A stretch of 64,000 nt of DNA from Mycobacterium sp. E3198 (GTDB lineage: Bacteria; Actinomycetota; Actinomycetes; Mycobacteriales; Mycobacteriaceae), in NCBI RefSeq assembly GCF_001667015.1, contig NZ_LZIS01000044.1, positions 1-64,000 on the forward strand, read 5' to 3'. Under the pieces are notes generated by a model. It saw only the letters and a list, made by a program, of their open reading frames with translations. It searched no databases and was not told the DNA's origin. A program made the position numbers and the translations under genes. Below are positions 29,793 to 38,718 of the stretch, piece by piece (the stretch's first letter is position 1; each line of letters begins with the position of its first letter).

Positions 29793-30610
29793 CGATGGCG
29801 GACAAAGTCGACTTCAGCGACGTGGCGTGGGGATCGGTGGAGTGGACGAATCTGTGCACGCTGTACCTGCGGGCGTACGAAAGCGGTTCGCAGGCACCGA
29901 TTCTGGGCGACACGGCGGCCGTCGAGGCGGTGGACCGCATCGAATACGACTGGGCCCGGATGCGACGCGCCATGCGGCCGGCATCCAACCAGTATCTGGT
30001 GACCATGCGCGCCAAACAGCTCGACGACTGGAGCGCCGGCTTCCTGCACCGCCACCCGAACGCCGTCGTGCTGCACCTCGGGTGCGGCATGGACACCCGG
30101 GCCTTCCGCCTGACTCCGCCGCCGACCGTGCAGTGGTTCGACGTCGATCAACCCGACGTGATCGCGTTGCGCCGCAAGCTCTACGAAGACGGCGATGGGT
30201 ACCGGATGATCGGCTCGTCGGTGACCGACCAAGCGTGGCTCGATGAGGTACCCACCGATCGCCCGACGCTGATGGTCGCCGAGGGGCTCGTCATGTATCT
30301 CACCGGGGCCCAGGTGCGGGCGCTGCTGCACGGCATCACGGATCGGTTCGGCGGCGGCGAGCTCGCCTTCGACACCGTGTCGCCGATGGGGCCGCGGCTG
30401 TCCAAGGTCTTCACCAAGGGCATCACCAAGTGGGGCATCCGCGACGCTCGCGAACTCGAACGGTGGAACCCGCGGCTGCGCCTCCTCGAGCAGTCCTTCG
30501 TGGGGGCGCTCTGCGACCGCATCCCTTCGGCGCCGGTGCGGCTGTTGTGGCGGTTGGTCAACGCCACGCCGATGCGCAACTACGACGTGCTCAATCGCTT
30601 CGCGTTCTGA
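29789..30610 (+). CDS. PPM/LCMT-type SAM-dependent O-methyltransferase
   Basis: 273 residues from the ATG at 29789, coupled to the regulator. The SAM-binding motif is LHLGCGMDTRAFRL; WFDVDQPDVIALRRKLY follows as the acidic second-strand motif. VAEGLVMYL and LAFDTVSP complete the leucine carboxyl methyltransferase/PPM pattern. Mycobacteria have many of these, often linked to polyketides or lipid tailoring. It is soluble. Convergent with the alpha/beta hydrolase 26 bases downstream. Substrate unknown. Confidence 0.9.
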   Translation: MTMADKVDFSDVAWGSVEWTNLCTLYLRAYESGSQAPILGDTAAVEAVDRIEYDWARMRRAMRPASNQYLVTMRAKQLDDWSAGFLHRHPNAVVLHLGCGMDTRAFRLTPPPTVQWFDVDQPDVIALRRKLYEDGDGYRMIGSSVTDQAWLDEVPTDRPTLMVAEGLVMYLTGAQVRALLHGITDRFGGGELAFDTVSPMGPRLSKVFTKGITKWGIRDARELERWNPRLRLLEQSFVGALCDRIPSAPVRLLWRLVNATPMRNYDVLNRFAF

Positions 30611-30636
30611 CGCAGGCACATTGACGGGGCGCCGGG

Positions 30637-31629
30637 TCAACTGGCCAGTCCGCGCTCGGCCAGCGCCGGGATCCCCATCACGCGGTCGATCGCCGTGCCG
30701 ACGCACCGCGGGTGCTCGCCCAGCAGCATGTGCCCGGCGCCGGGCCGGTGCAGGTGGGTGGAGTCCGGGATGCCCGCGGCGATGTCACGCGCGTGCTCGG
30801 CCGGGGTCGTTTTGTCCGCTCCCCCGCTGATGACGATCGTGTTGGCGACGATGGAGGCCAGCGCGGCGTACTGGTCGTAACGCTTGAGGCTGGGCAGGAA
30901 TCCGGTCGCGGTCGCCAACGACACCGAGCGGATGGCGGACGCCGTGAGCGCGGCGGCCCCGCTCTGGTCGGCACCGGACAACTTGATCACACCGTCGAAG
31001 ACGGGCCGCACCAATCCCTTGATCGCCCTGTCCATCGCGCGCCGGGGCAGGCGGTGGACGAGGTCGAACACCAGCTCCGTCGCGCGGGTGCCCAGCAGGC
31101 GGCCGAGCCCTCGCTCGGCGAGCCGGCCCGCCGCCGTGGCGACCAGGACCAGGCCCTGCGGTTCCACCGGACGATCGGCGGCGGGACGGCCCAGGTACGC
31201 GAGCGCCGTCATGCCGCCCATCGAGTGCCCGGCCAGCGTGAGCGGACCGCTCACCCGCAAGATCGTCAAGACTTCGGCGAGGTCGGCGGCAAGACGGTCG
31301 ATTCGGTACGTGTGCATGTCGGCACCCGTCGAAGCGCCATGGCCCCGGTGGTCGTAGGTGATGATCCGAATCCGGTTGCCCCACTGACGCTTCAGGTGGC
31401 GAACCTGGAGTTCCCAACTCGCCTGGGTCAGGCAAAGGCCGTGCAGCAGCACCACGGTGTGGTCGCGGCCGGCGGGGTTGTGGTCGCGGACCGCCAGTCG
31501 CACGCCATCACTCGTGACGACCGTGCGCTCGACGTAGCCCCCGCGCTTCGCGTCCAATGCCGGTGGCGACGCCTCGGCGGTCGCGCGATAGGCATTTGTT
31601 CCCGTCGTCAATTCGGGCGCAGTGAACAC
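30637..31629 (-). CDS. Alpha/beta hydrolase
   Basis: 330 residues from the GTG at 31629 (FTAPELTTGTNAY), which has AGGAG six bases before it; an ATG at 31725 lacks such a site. It shows the oxyanion HGLCLTQASW, nucleophile elbow GHSMGG and catalytic His in GAGHMLLGEHP. A cap domain lies between. Such enzymes are esterases, lipases or peroxidase-like hydrolases. It has its own 180-base promoter region before it. The reaction cannot be specified. Confidence 0.88.
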   Translation of the reverse strand: MFTAPELTTGTNAYRATAEASPPALDAKRGGYVERTVVTSDGVRLAVRDHNPAGRDHTVVLLHGLCLTQASWELQVRHLKRQWGNRIRIITYDHRGHGASTGADMHTYRIDRLAADLAEVLTILRVSGPLTLAGHSMGGMTALAYLGRPAADRPVEPQGLVLVATAAGRLAERGLGRLLGTRATELVFDLVHRLPRRAMDRAIKGLVRPVFDGVIKLSGADQSGAAALTASAIRSVSLATATGFLPSLKRYDQYAALASIVANTIVISGGADKTTPAEHARDIAAGIPDSTHLHRPGAGHMLLGEHPRCVGTAIDRVMGIPALAERGLAS

Positions 31630-31671
31630 GGCGGACTCCTGCTCGGTGCGATGTCGAGCGGCTCCCGACAC

Positions 31672-31740
31672 CTTGTTGCACTCGAAGCTACGGATCGGCA
31701 CCGGCGTTGACTCGCTTGTGCGCAATAGCCACGCAACAAG
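31672..31740. promoter_or_regulatory. Repeated CTTGTTGC half-sites in the promoter region of the alpha/beta hydrolase
   Basis: CTTGTTGCA occurs at 31672-31680, CTTGTGCG at 31715-31722 and the reverse complement CGCAACAAG at 31732-31740. The last two form an imperfect hairpin-like inverted repeat. They are 43-111 bases upstream of the hydrolase start. A regulator using spaced half-sites (AraC/VirS- or MarR-like) would fit. No regulator gene is adjacent. Confidence 0.35.
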
Positions 31741-31809
31741 CGATTTTGAGCTTTTGCGCGTTGTGCTCAGGCGGTCGCGGCGGCCTGCCGCGACTCGGCG
31801 CTGACGACG

Positions 31810-33078
31810 TCAGAACGCCTCGGGATCACGTTGGACCTCGGCCGGCACCGGGTGGCGATACAGGCGAGACGCGTTCTCCCAGCTGAATTTCCGGATGACG
31901 TCCGGCGGCAAATCGCCGATTTGTTCGTGAACGGTCTCCTGGGTGTGCGGCCAGGTGGAGTCGCAATGCGGGTAATCGGCTTCCAGCATGATGTTGTCCA
32001 CGCCGATCCGGTCACGCTGCACGAACGACGACTTGTCCTCCACCGCGCAGAACCAGAAGTTGCGGGTGAACACCTCCGCGGGAGTGAGGCTTTCGCCGAG
32101 CGCCTGCCAGGTGCCGTACATCGCGTGATAGCTGAGCATGTGGTCGAGGCGGTCGAGCAACCCCGCCACCCAACCGATCCCGCCTTCCGACAGGCAGATC
32201 TTCAGGTCCGGGAACCGGCTGGGAAGCCCGGAGTACAACCAGTCGACGGCGGCCGAGATCGCGTACGCGAAGAACAGGACGCCCTGCACATCCGGTGGCG
32301 CATCGTCGGTGGTGGACGGCGACGAGCCCGATGAGCCGATGTGCAGGTTCACCACGGTGCCCGTCTCCGCGCACGCAGCCATCATCGGGTCCCAGTGGCC
32401 GGAGTGAATGCTCGGCAGGCCGAGCATAGCCGGGTTCTCGCTGAAAGTGACGGCGTGAAAGCCGCGTTCGGCGTTGTCGTAGATCATCCTCGCGCCGAGC
32501 TCGGGATCCAGCAGCCACGGCAACTGGCAGGGAATGATGCGTTCGGGATACGACCCCGCCCACACCTCGAGGTGCCAGTCGTTCCACGCGCGCACGGAGG
32601 CCAACGCCAGGTCCCGATCCGCGGTCACCTGCTGCAGCCGCTGGCCGGCGAACCCGGGCAGGAAGGAGGGGAAGTTCAGCGACGCATAGACGCCGTTCAG
32701 ATCCATGTCCTTGACGCGCGCATGGATATCCCATGCGCCCCTGCGCATCTCGTCGAACCGGACCGGCTCGAAGCCGTACTCCGCGACGGGCCGCCCCACC
32801 ACGGCGTTGAATCCGACGTTGGGCAATTCCCGGCCGTCGTAGACCCACGTCTGCCCCCCATCGCCGGTCTCGACGACCTTGGGGGCGCGGTCGGCGAACT
32901 TCCGCGGCAACCGCCCGGTGAAGGTGTCGGGCGGCTCGACGATGTGGTCGTCGACCGAGATCAGCGTGTAGCGGCGGGGCGCCCGCGGCGGATCCGGCAG
33001 GAACGTGACCGAGCGCTGCTCGCCCGTCTTGGCCGTCGTGAAGTTCAGGTCACCGGCCAGCTCATCGATCGATTTCAC
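31810..33078 (-). CDS. Amidohydrolase-2 family metal-dependent hydrolase
   Basis: 422 residues with an N-terminal extension of about 35 residues before the barrel. Metal-site motifs are SVDDHIVEPPDTF, then NLHIGSSGSS in the middle and ADYPHCDSTWPHT near the C-terminus, the same design as the amidohydrolase at 5376-6542. Members of this group are poorly characterised hydrolases or decarboxylases. The GRLPRKFADRAPKVV segment after the first motif is typical of the mycobacterial subfamily. It follows the aldolase/AMP-ligase pair in the same orientation after 123 bases and may share their pathway, with the hydrolase at 30637 further on. Confidence 0.9.
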   Translation of the reverse strand: MKSIDELAGDLNFTTAKTGEQRSVTFLPDPPRAPRRYTLISVDDHIVEPPDTFTGRLPRKFADRAPKVVETGDGGQTWVYDGRELPNVGFNAVVGRPVAEYGFEPVRFDEMRRGAWDIHARVKDMDLNGVYASLNFPSFLPGFAGQRLQQVTADRDLALASVRAWNDWHLEVWAGSYPERIIPCQLPWLLDPELGARMIYDNAERGFHAVTFSENPAMLGLPSIHSGHWDPMMAACAETGTVVNLHIGSSGSSPSTTDDAPPDVQGVLFFAYAISAAVDWLYSGLPSRFPDLKICLSEGGIGWVAGLLDRLDHMLSYHAMYGTWQALGESLTPAEVFTRNFWFCAVEDKSSFVQRDRIGVDNIMLEADYPHCDSTWPHTQETVHEQIGDLPPDVIRKFSWENASRLYRHPVPAEVQRDPEAF

Positions 33079-33105
33079 TCGTCAATCTCCTTGCGGGGCG
33101 GCGTG

Positions 33106-33139
33106 CTTGAGTGTGCGGTGGCGGCTTTTGGTGTGCGCT
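33106..33139 (-). repeat. 34-bp intergenic repeat, copy 1
   Basis: On the minus strand this reads as AGCGCACACC, one variable base, AAAGCCGCCA, one variable base, then CGCACAC. A copy with 29 of 34 identical bases lies at 49037-49070, in another intergenic region. Here it sits between the class II aldolase and the amidohydrolase, both on the minus strand. Purpose unknown; likely a dispersed short mycobacterial element. Confidence 0.6.
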
Positions 33140-33201
33140 GACGGCGCCGCCACTCGGCGTGTCGCCGCCGTGGATGCACAGTCAACGACCACGTTTCAGG
33201 C

Positions 33202-33975
33202 TCACGTGAGCACATCGGGGTCCGCCTTGATGGTCATCCGTGCGGCCCCCGCCCAGTAGACGTCGGCGGCGCGTTCGATCAGCGACCGCTGCATGCCCGC
33301 CATGTCGGACCAGTTCATCTTCACCGGGTCCTTACCGGTGAGCATGACGTCGTAAGCCAGCTTGCATACCCGCTCGATCGACGCCGCCCGGTACACGGCT
33401 TCCGGGAGGTTGCGGCCGGTCGCGATCACGCCGTGGTTGGCGAGAATCGTGAGGTTGGCACCGCCGATGCGCGCGGCGAGGTCCGCGGCGCGGGCGGGGC
33501 TGTCGATTTCCCCGTCGTACTCCTCGACGAGGCACAGGTCGTCGAGGTACAGCGAGCCGGTCTGGTGCACCAGTTCGGGGAGCCTGCCCAGCGCGGCCAG
33601 CACGCACACGTAGTAGGGGTGGTTGTGGATGACGACCCGGGCGTCGTCGCGCACCCGGTGCAGTTCCGTGTGAATGTGGATGGCGGGCGTGACATCCCAG
33701 CGACCGCGCACCACCCGCGCCTCGCTGTCGACGACGCAGATGTCGGCGGCGGTGAGTTCCTGCCACCACAGCCCCCACGGATTGACGAACATGTCCGTTT
33801 GGCCGTCGAGCTGCCAGGTGATGTGCCCGGCCATGTTCTCCGCGAATCCGACGGCGGCCAGGTGCCGGAACGCGACGGCGAGCGCCTGTTCGTGGGACAG
33901 CTCGACGCCGATCGGAGGCACCACCGATGGCGCCCACACCTCGAGGCCACCCCGCCGTGCGTCAGGAGTGTTCAT
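33202..33975 (-). CDS. Class II aldolase/adducin family protein
   Basis: 257 residues from the ATG at 33975, inside the end of the AMP-ligase gene (14-base overlap); the frame is open further upstream only by chance. The family zinc site is suggested by ENMAGHITW, HIHTELHR and VIHNHPYY with a later LANHGVIATG. The class includes L-fuculose-phosphate aldolase and ribulose-phosphate epimerase; many actinobacterial members are unassigned. The coupling to an AMP-ligase and amidohydrolase suggests retro-aldol or decarboxylation chemistry on an activated acid. Confidence 0.88.
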   Translation of the reverse strand: MNTPDARRGGLEVWAPSVVPPIGVELSHEQALAVAFRHLAAVGFAENMAGHITWQLDGQTDMFVNPWGLWWQELTAADICVVDSEARVVRGRWDVTPAIHIHTELHRVRDDARVVIHNHPYYVCVLAALGRLPELVHQTGSLYLDDLCLVEEYDGEIDSPARAADLAARIGGANLTILANHGVIATGRNLPEAVYRAASIERVCKLAYDVMLTGKDPVKMNWSDMAGMQRSLIERAADVYWAGAARMTIKADPDVLT

Positions 33976-35584
33976 GATCGGCCTCCATCCTGGTTCGAAT
34001 ATCCTCGCGGAGCAGGCCTTTGGCGACCTTGCCCCCGGACGATCGGGGCAGTTCATCGACGATGATGAGCCGCTCGGGCAGCAGCTCCTTGGAGACTCCC
34101 AGCGCCAGCAAGTGGTCGACGAGGACGGGCAGGTCGATGGTCTGCGAGTCGACGAGTTCGGCATAGACACAGACCTTTTCGCCGAACACCGGATCGGGCA
34201 TCGCGACGGCCGCCGCCACCGCGATCGCGGGGTGCGTCGTGACGGTGTCCTCGACCTGGGTCGCGCTGATATTCTTGCCGCCGCGCAGGATGAAGTCGGA
34301 GGTGCGGCCGGTCACGGTCAGGTAGCCGTCCGCGTCGATCTCGCACAGGTCACCCATGCGCATCCACCCGTCGGCGGTGAACAGCGTGTCGTGGTCGGTG
34401 CCGCCGAGGTACCCGAGGCTGGTCGCCGGGCCGCGGCACGCGGGCTGGCCGCGCCCCGTCGCGGTGACGTCCCGATCCCCGTCGAAGAGCCGGACCGCCA
34501 TTTCCGGAACGATCCGGCCGCCCGTGCGGAGTCGGCGTTCGCGCGAGTCATCGATTGTGGTGGCGCTGAGCAAACCGGTCTCGTTGGAGCCGTAGAACTG
34601 CAGGATCTTTGCGTCGGTCAGGTCCTCGAATTCGGCGGCCGGCCGGTACGGCAACGCCTCGCCGCCGGCGAAAACCACGCGCAGTGAACTCAGGTCATGC
34701 TCGCGACAAGCCGGGTCCGCCATCAGCATCGTCAATTGCGTGCTGACACAACACAACACGGTCGCCCGGTGGCGCGCGATCGCCTCGCATGCCGCGCGCG
34801 CGGTGAACCGCCGCATGATCACCGCGGTGGCGCCGAGGTAGATCGGGGTGGTGTGGCTGGTCCACAGCCCGAAGCCGAACGGCGTGGGGATGACGGGCAA
34901 GAAGATGTCATCCGGCGTCAGCAATCCGTTGGCGACGGCTTTCTGGTGAAAGTAATGCCATCGGTTTTGGGTGTGTACCACGCATTTGGGCAGGCCGGTC
35001 GTCCCGGAGGTGGAGTTGATGAGGAAGACGTCGTCGGGTCCCAGTTGTGCGTCCGCGTCCACCGCCCTGGGCCGTGTGCGCGCGTTGAGCCTGAGCGCGC
35101 CGGGATCGCCGTCCATCACCAGGGCGGACACCGAGGCGTCAGCGGCCGCCTGCGCGGCGGTCGGACCGCGCTCCGGGTCGCTGATCAGGATCTTTGGTTG
35201 CGAACTGCGCAGTATCGCGGCCACCTCTCGGGTCCCGGCGCGCGCTCCGATGCCGACGACGACGGCGCCGCACCGTTCGATCGCCACGAAAAGCACATGG
35301 ATGGCGGCGGAATCGCCGTGCCACACCGCGATTCGATCGCCGCGCCGCACACCGTTGCCGGCCAGCTCCTCCGCCAGTGTGGTTGCCGCATCGTCGAATT
35401 CATGCCAACTCAGCGACGCGCCGAGGTGGTCGACATAGGCGAGGCGATCCGGTGCGATTTCGGCGTTGCGGCGCACCGCGTCCGACAGGGTGGAATCGGA
35501 CCACCAGCCGGCGGCGCGGAACAGGTCCGCATCCTCGTCGGCGAATGCCGGCGAGCCCACGGTATCCAGCCCACCGGCGCCCAT
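33962..35584 (-). CDS. AMP-binding acyl-CoA synthetase-like ligase
   Basis: 540 residues from the ATG at 35584; TTG and GTG triplets just upstream are in frame. Key ANL-family motifs are TSGTTGLPKCVVHT (P-loop), YGSNETGL, GWMRMGDL, GRTSDFILRGGKNIS, and the C-terminal catalytic Lys region PRSSGGKVAKGLL. It activates a carboxylic acid to an acyl-adenylate and probably to CoA ester. The relatively short acid-pocket region suggests an aryl or cyclohexane acid over a long fatty acid, but this is only an impression. It overlaps the aldolase gene. Confidence 0.9.
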   Translation of the reverse strand: MGAGGLDTVGSPAFADEDADLFRAAGWWSDSTLSDAVRRNAEIAPDRLAYVDHLGASLSWHEFDDAATTLAEELAGNGVRRGDRIAVWHGDSAAIHVLFVAIERCGAVVVGIGARAGTREVAAILRSSQPKILISDPERGPTAAQAAADASVSALVMDGDPGALRLNARTRPRAVDADAQLGPDDVFLINSTSGTTGLPKCVVHTQNRWHYFHQKAVANGLLTPDDIFLPVIPTPFGFGLWTSHTTPIYLGATAVIMRRFTARAACEAIARHRATVLCCVSTQLTMLMADPACREHDLSSLRVVFAGGEALPYRPAAEFEDLTDAKILQFYGSNETGLLSATTIDDSRERRLRTGGRIVPEMAVRLFDGDRDVTATGRGQPACRGPATSLGYLGGTDHDTLFTADGWMRMGDLCEIDADGYLTVTGRTSDFILRGGKNISATQVEDTVTTHPAIAVAAAVAMPDPVFGEKVCVYAELVDSQTIDLPVLVDHLLALGVSKELLPERLIIVDELPRSSGGKVAKGLLREDIRTRMEADHEHS

Positions 35585-35633
35585 CACCAAATGATAGGAA
35601 AACCGCTCGCCGTTCAGTCAGGAAGCCCGGCCG

Positions 35634-35939
35634 CTAGGGATTCTGCGGGGCGGGGGTGTTGTGCTGGTTGGCGCCCGCGGTGCCCGGACGAGCGTGGCGC
35701 GTCGGGCAGGTGCGGTGTGGGATGCAACCACAGTTGAGGCCGATGATGCAGGGGCTCCCGCCGACGGGCTGCACGGGGATGGCGCCGCCCCCGTCGCTGC
35801 CGGGCCCGGACGGAGAGCTGGCTGCGCGGCTCAGCGGCGCTGAAGCACCGGCCTGCCCGTCCAGGCCCAATCCGACCGCAAAGAGCAGCGCGGCGCCGCC
35901 GCAGACCGCGGCCGCCCGCGTGGCTTTGCGGTTCGTCAT
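35634..35939 (-). CDS. Small secreted Cys-rich protein
   Basis: 101 residues from the ATG at 35939 (MTNRKATRAAAVCGG). A classic Sec signal peptide spans about residues 1-33, with likely cleavage after AGA. The mature region is Ser/Gly/Pro-rich and has four Cys in the pattern C-x6-C-x-C-x5-C (SPCIIGLNCGCIPHRTC), which could form two disulfides or bind metal. No family is recognised. It is divergent from the membrane protein gene at 36038. Confidence 0.72.
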   Translation of the reverse strand: MTNRKATRAAAVCGGAALLFAVGLGLDGQAGASAPLSRAASSPSGPGSDGGGAIPVQPVGGSPCIIGLNCGCIPHRTCPTRHARPGTAGANQHNTPAPQNP

Positions 35940-36037
35940 GGTCACCAACTGTAATTTCCGTTCGCGGGATGCGCACCGCGACACAGGGTGCTTTAGTCAA
36001 ACCCGATGCAAGCTCCCAGCACAGGAGGCGGTGGCCG

Positions 36038-36535
36038 GTGAGGACCACGCGGATTGCCCGGCTTTGGCCGGGGCTGCTCAGCGGCGCCGCCGCCGGGGCC
36101 GCCGGAACCACCGCGCTCGACGTGATCACCTACCTGGACATTGCGGTGCGGGGGCGCCCGACGAGCACGACGCCCGAACGAACCGTCGAGGCGATGTCGA
36201 GGCTGTTCGGCCTGACGGTGCCGGGCACCAGTGACGTCTTGGCCAACCGGCTCCTCGGCCTCGGCGCGCTGACCGGATACGCGGCGGGGATCGGGATGGG
36301 CGTGCTCCTGGGACTGGCCTACGCGCTGGGATGGCGCCCGGGCCTGCTGGTGGCCACGCTGGTCGCGACGGCGATCGCCCTTTTCGGCACCAACGGGCCG
36401 ATGACCGTGCTCGGGGTGACCGACCCGCGAACCTGGGGCGTCGCCGGGTGGATCAGCGATCTGATCCCGCACCTGGGATACGGCGTGGTCACCGCGCTGA
36501 TGCTGCACCGCCTCTACCGCAGTTGGGATCGGTAG
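36038..36535 (+). CDS. Small integral membrane protein
   Basis: 165 residues from the GTG at 36038, preceded by AGGAGG. Three to four hydrophobic helices are visible, roughly residues 9-30, 72-95 and 96-118, plus a last one around 135-155 (IPHLGYGVVTALMLHRL). Helix-breaking PERTVEAMSRLFG lies in a loop. No catalytic motif is seen. The pattern is that of unassigned actinobacterial membrane proteins. It is followed after 59 bases by a second small membrane protein, perhaps co-transcribed. Confidence 0.78.
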   Translation: MRTTRIARLWPGLLSGAAAGAAGTTALDVITYLDIAVRGRPTSTTPERTVEAMSRLFGLTVPGTSDVLANRLLGLGALTGYAAGIGMGVLLGLAYALGWRPGLLVATLVATAIALFGTNGPMTVLGVTDPRTWGVAGWISDLIPHLGYGVVTALMLHRLYRSWDR

Positions 36536-36594
36536 CGGCCGTCGCGTCGTCCACTTGCGCGACGAACTCTGTCGTCGCAAGGAGGAACCCGCGC

Positions 36595-36942
36595 ATGAAG
36601 ACCAAGGCCGCAGTCCTGCTGTCCGGGGCGCTGGTCGCTGTGTTGCTGCTGTTGCGCTATCTCGCGCTGAGCCGAGCCGGCCTGCCGCTGGGGTGGCTGC
36701 TCTACCTCGGGCTGCCGATCACCGCGGCCGGCGTGCTGTTCGCGCTGCGGCTCATCAACCTGGGCGCGGGATGGGGCGCCAGGGATACGACGCGGCCCGC
36801 GCCCCCGATAGCGCTCTCGTATCCGGAACCGCCCGTGCCGGTTTCGGAGCGTTTCAGGGAACTCGAGGCGCTGCGCGCCGCCGGCGCCATCTCCGACGCC
36901 GAGTACGCCGCGCGCCGCCAGCACATCATCACCGAGCGGTGA
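36595..36942 (+). CDS. Small membrane protein with SHOCT-like C-terminus
   Basis: 115 residues with an AAGGAGG ribosome-binding site. Two membrane helices (about 5-22 and 30-55) are followed by a Pro-rich linker and a C-terminal short-helix motif FRELEALRAAGAISDAEYAARRQHI (split here: LRAAGAISDAEYAARR). This is the SHOCT pattern (short C-terminal domain), usually linked to multimerisation or protein binding. The role is unknown. It follows the membrane protein at 36038. Confidence 0.82.
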   Translation: MKTKAAVLLSGALVAVLLLLRYLALSRAGLPLGWLLYLGLPITAAGVLFALRLINLGAGWGARDTTRPAPPIALSYPEPPVPVSERFRELEALRAAGAISDAEYAARRQHIITER

Positions 36943-37060
36943 GTGGGCACGCGTGGCCATCGCGGTAACTGATCGCGGCCATCAATCTCGGGCATGGTGA
37001 CGGGTCAACGTCGAACGCCGCTGTGGCGTTGTCCCGGATATGGCGATAGGACTATCGGGC

Positions 37061-37936
37061 ATGACCACCACCACGCGACGGCTCGACCTGTACCGATCCT
37101 CCGGGCGCACGTTCAGCGCCGACGGCATCGCATCGTTTGTGCTCGAGAAGGGCCCGCCGGACGCGCCGGCGGTGGTGTGTGTGCATGGCGTTCCCGCGTC
37201 GGCCTACCTCTACCGCAAGGTGATCCCGGAGTTGGCCGCCCGGGGGTTGCGGGGCATCGCGGTCGACCTGCCGGGACTGGGATTCGCCGAGCGGCCCGCC
37301 GGCTTCGACTACAGCTGGAGCGGACTCGGCCGCTGGCTGCTCGCGGCGATCAACGCCTTGGGGCTCGACCGGTTCCACCTCGTGGTCCACGACATCGGCG
37401 GACCCGTCGGCCTCGAGGTGGCCGCCGCCGTGCCGGAGCGGGTGCTTTCGCTGACGCTGTTGAACACGATCATCGAAGTGGAATCGTTTCACCGGCCGTG
37501 GCCGATGGAACCGTTTGCGCACCGCGGGATCGGCGAGGCGTGGCTGGCATCGATGCGCGTGCCGGGCGCCTTCTCGTCGATCATGCGGCTGGTGGGGGTG
37601 AGCCGCCGGGTGCCGGCCGCCGACCTCGCCTGCTGGGTGCCGCTGCTGTTCGGCGACGACGGCGGGCGGGCATTCCTGAAAATCATGCGCGGCTTCGAGC
37701 TGACCGCCGCCAAGCAGCGGCACTACGTCGACGCCGTCCGCGACACGTCTTTCCCGGTGCAAATTGTGTGGGGCGCGCGCGACGCGATGCTCCCGTGGCG
37801 GCGTTACGGCGTGCAGGCGCAGCGCGCCACCGGTGTGGCGGAGCCAATCCTTCTGCCCGCCAAGCACTTTCTTCAGGAGGACTACCCCGAGGAGATAGCC
37901 GAGGCGGTGAGCCGCATCGCGACGGGGCGGCGCTAG
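37061..37936 (+). CDS. Alpha/beta hydrolase with Asp nucleophile (haloalkane dehalogenase/epoxide hydrolase-like)
   Basis: 291 residues from the ATG at 37061 (MTTTTRRLDLYRSSG); an in-frame ATG at 37040 is possible. The oxyanion region is CVHGVPASAYLYRK. The nucleophile elbow reads VVHDIGGPVG, so the nucleophile is Asp, not Ser, as in haloalkane dehalogenases and epoxide hydrolases. Further candidates are Asp in WGARDAMLPW and His in AKHFLQEDYPEE. The stop codon shares the tetranucleotide CTAG with the stop of the convergent SDR gene. Physiological substrate unknown. Confidence 0.88.
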   Translation: MTTTTRRLDLYRSSGRTFSADGIASFVLEKGPPDAPAVVCVHGVPASAYLYRKVIPELAARGLRGIAVDLPGLGFAERPAGFDYSWSGLGRWLLAAINALGLDRFHLVVHDIGGPVGLEVAAAVPERVLSLTLLNTIIEVESFHRPWPMEPFAHRGIGEAWLASMRVPGAFSSIMRLVGVSRRVPAADLACWVPLLFGDDGGRAFLKIMRGFELTAAKQRHYVDAVRDTSFPVQIVWGARDAMLPWRRYGVQAQRATGVAEPILLPAKHFLQEDYPEEIAEAVSRIATGRR

Positions 37937-38673
37937 CCCTGAACCGTGGGGCGAATGACGATCTTGCCGATCTCGACGTCGTCGGGTTGCTCGATCGCGA
38001 AAGCGATGGCGCGCGCGACCGCCGCCGGCGGCAATCCGAAGGCGCTCATGGTGCTTCGGATCTGGTCGCGCAGTGCGGTGTCGTCGACGGAGCTGTCGAG
38101 TTCCGTGTCGACGAAACCCGGCGATATCGACGTCGTCCGGATCACGCCGGCGGTCGACTCCTGACGCAGCCCTTCCATCACGGTCCGGACGGCATTCTTG
38201 GTCGCCGCGTAGACGGCCATGGTGGGCACGATCTTCAGCCCGGCCGTCGATACGGCCGTCACGAAGTGGCCTCGTCCCTGGCGACGGAAGACCGGCAGGG
38301 CCGCGGCGATGCCGTGCAGCACCCCGCGCAGATTGACGTCGATCATCGCCGACCAACCATCGGCGTCCAGGTCCGCCACCGGACCGATTTTGCCGATCCC
38401 GGCATTGCTGACGAGCACGTCGAGGGAACCGAATTGCTCGACGGCGGCACCGACCAGCCGGTCGAGGTCCTCGCGGCGCGTGACATCGGTGGGACAGGTG
38501 AGCACCCTCCCTCCGTGGTCCCGGATCTCATGTGAGATGTCGTCGAGGCGCTCGGCGCGGCGCGCGCCGAGAACGACGCTGGCGCCACGCTCGGCAAGCA
38601 GCCGCGCGGTCGCCTCACCGATCCCGCTGCTGGCCCCCGTAATCGCGACGACCTTGCCTTCGACGTTGCTCAT
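37933..38673 (-). CDS. Short-chain dehydrogenase/reductase (classical)
   Basis: 246 residues. The cofactor motif is TGASSGIG, then LGARRAERL (suggesting NADP), SNAGIG and a catalytic YAATK. The pattern fits clavulanate-dehydrogenase-like classical SDRs that reduce carbonyls. It is convergent with the hydrolase upstream and divergent from the DMT-type membrane protein at 38719, so it is monocistronic. Substrate unknown. Confidence 0.9.
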   Translation of the reverse strand: MSNVEGKVVAITGASSGIGEATARLLAERGASVVLGARRAERLDDISHEIRDHGGRVLTCPTDVTRREDLDRLVGAAVEQFGSLDVLVSNAGIGKIGPVADLDADGWSAMIDVNLRGVLHGIAAALPVFRRQGRGHFVTAVSTAGLKIVPTMAVYAATKNAVRTVMEGLRQESTAGVIRTTSISPGFVDTELDSSVDDTALRDQIRSTMSAFGLPPAAVARAIAFAIEQPDDVEIGKIVIRPTVQG

Positions 38674-38718
38674 CGGAGAAATCCCTTCCTAAGCCCCCAA
38701 GCGCAGGCAAATCCGTCG

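Noticed and set aside
33079..33201. A short gene in the gap before the amidohydrolase
   Set aside because: No open frame with start, ribosome-binding site and codon bias; only the 34-bp repeat is notable.
35969..36037. Extended start of the membrane protein at 35969
   Set aside because: A GTG at 36038 has AGGAGG before it and removes a charged, unrelated N-terminus.
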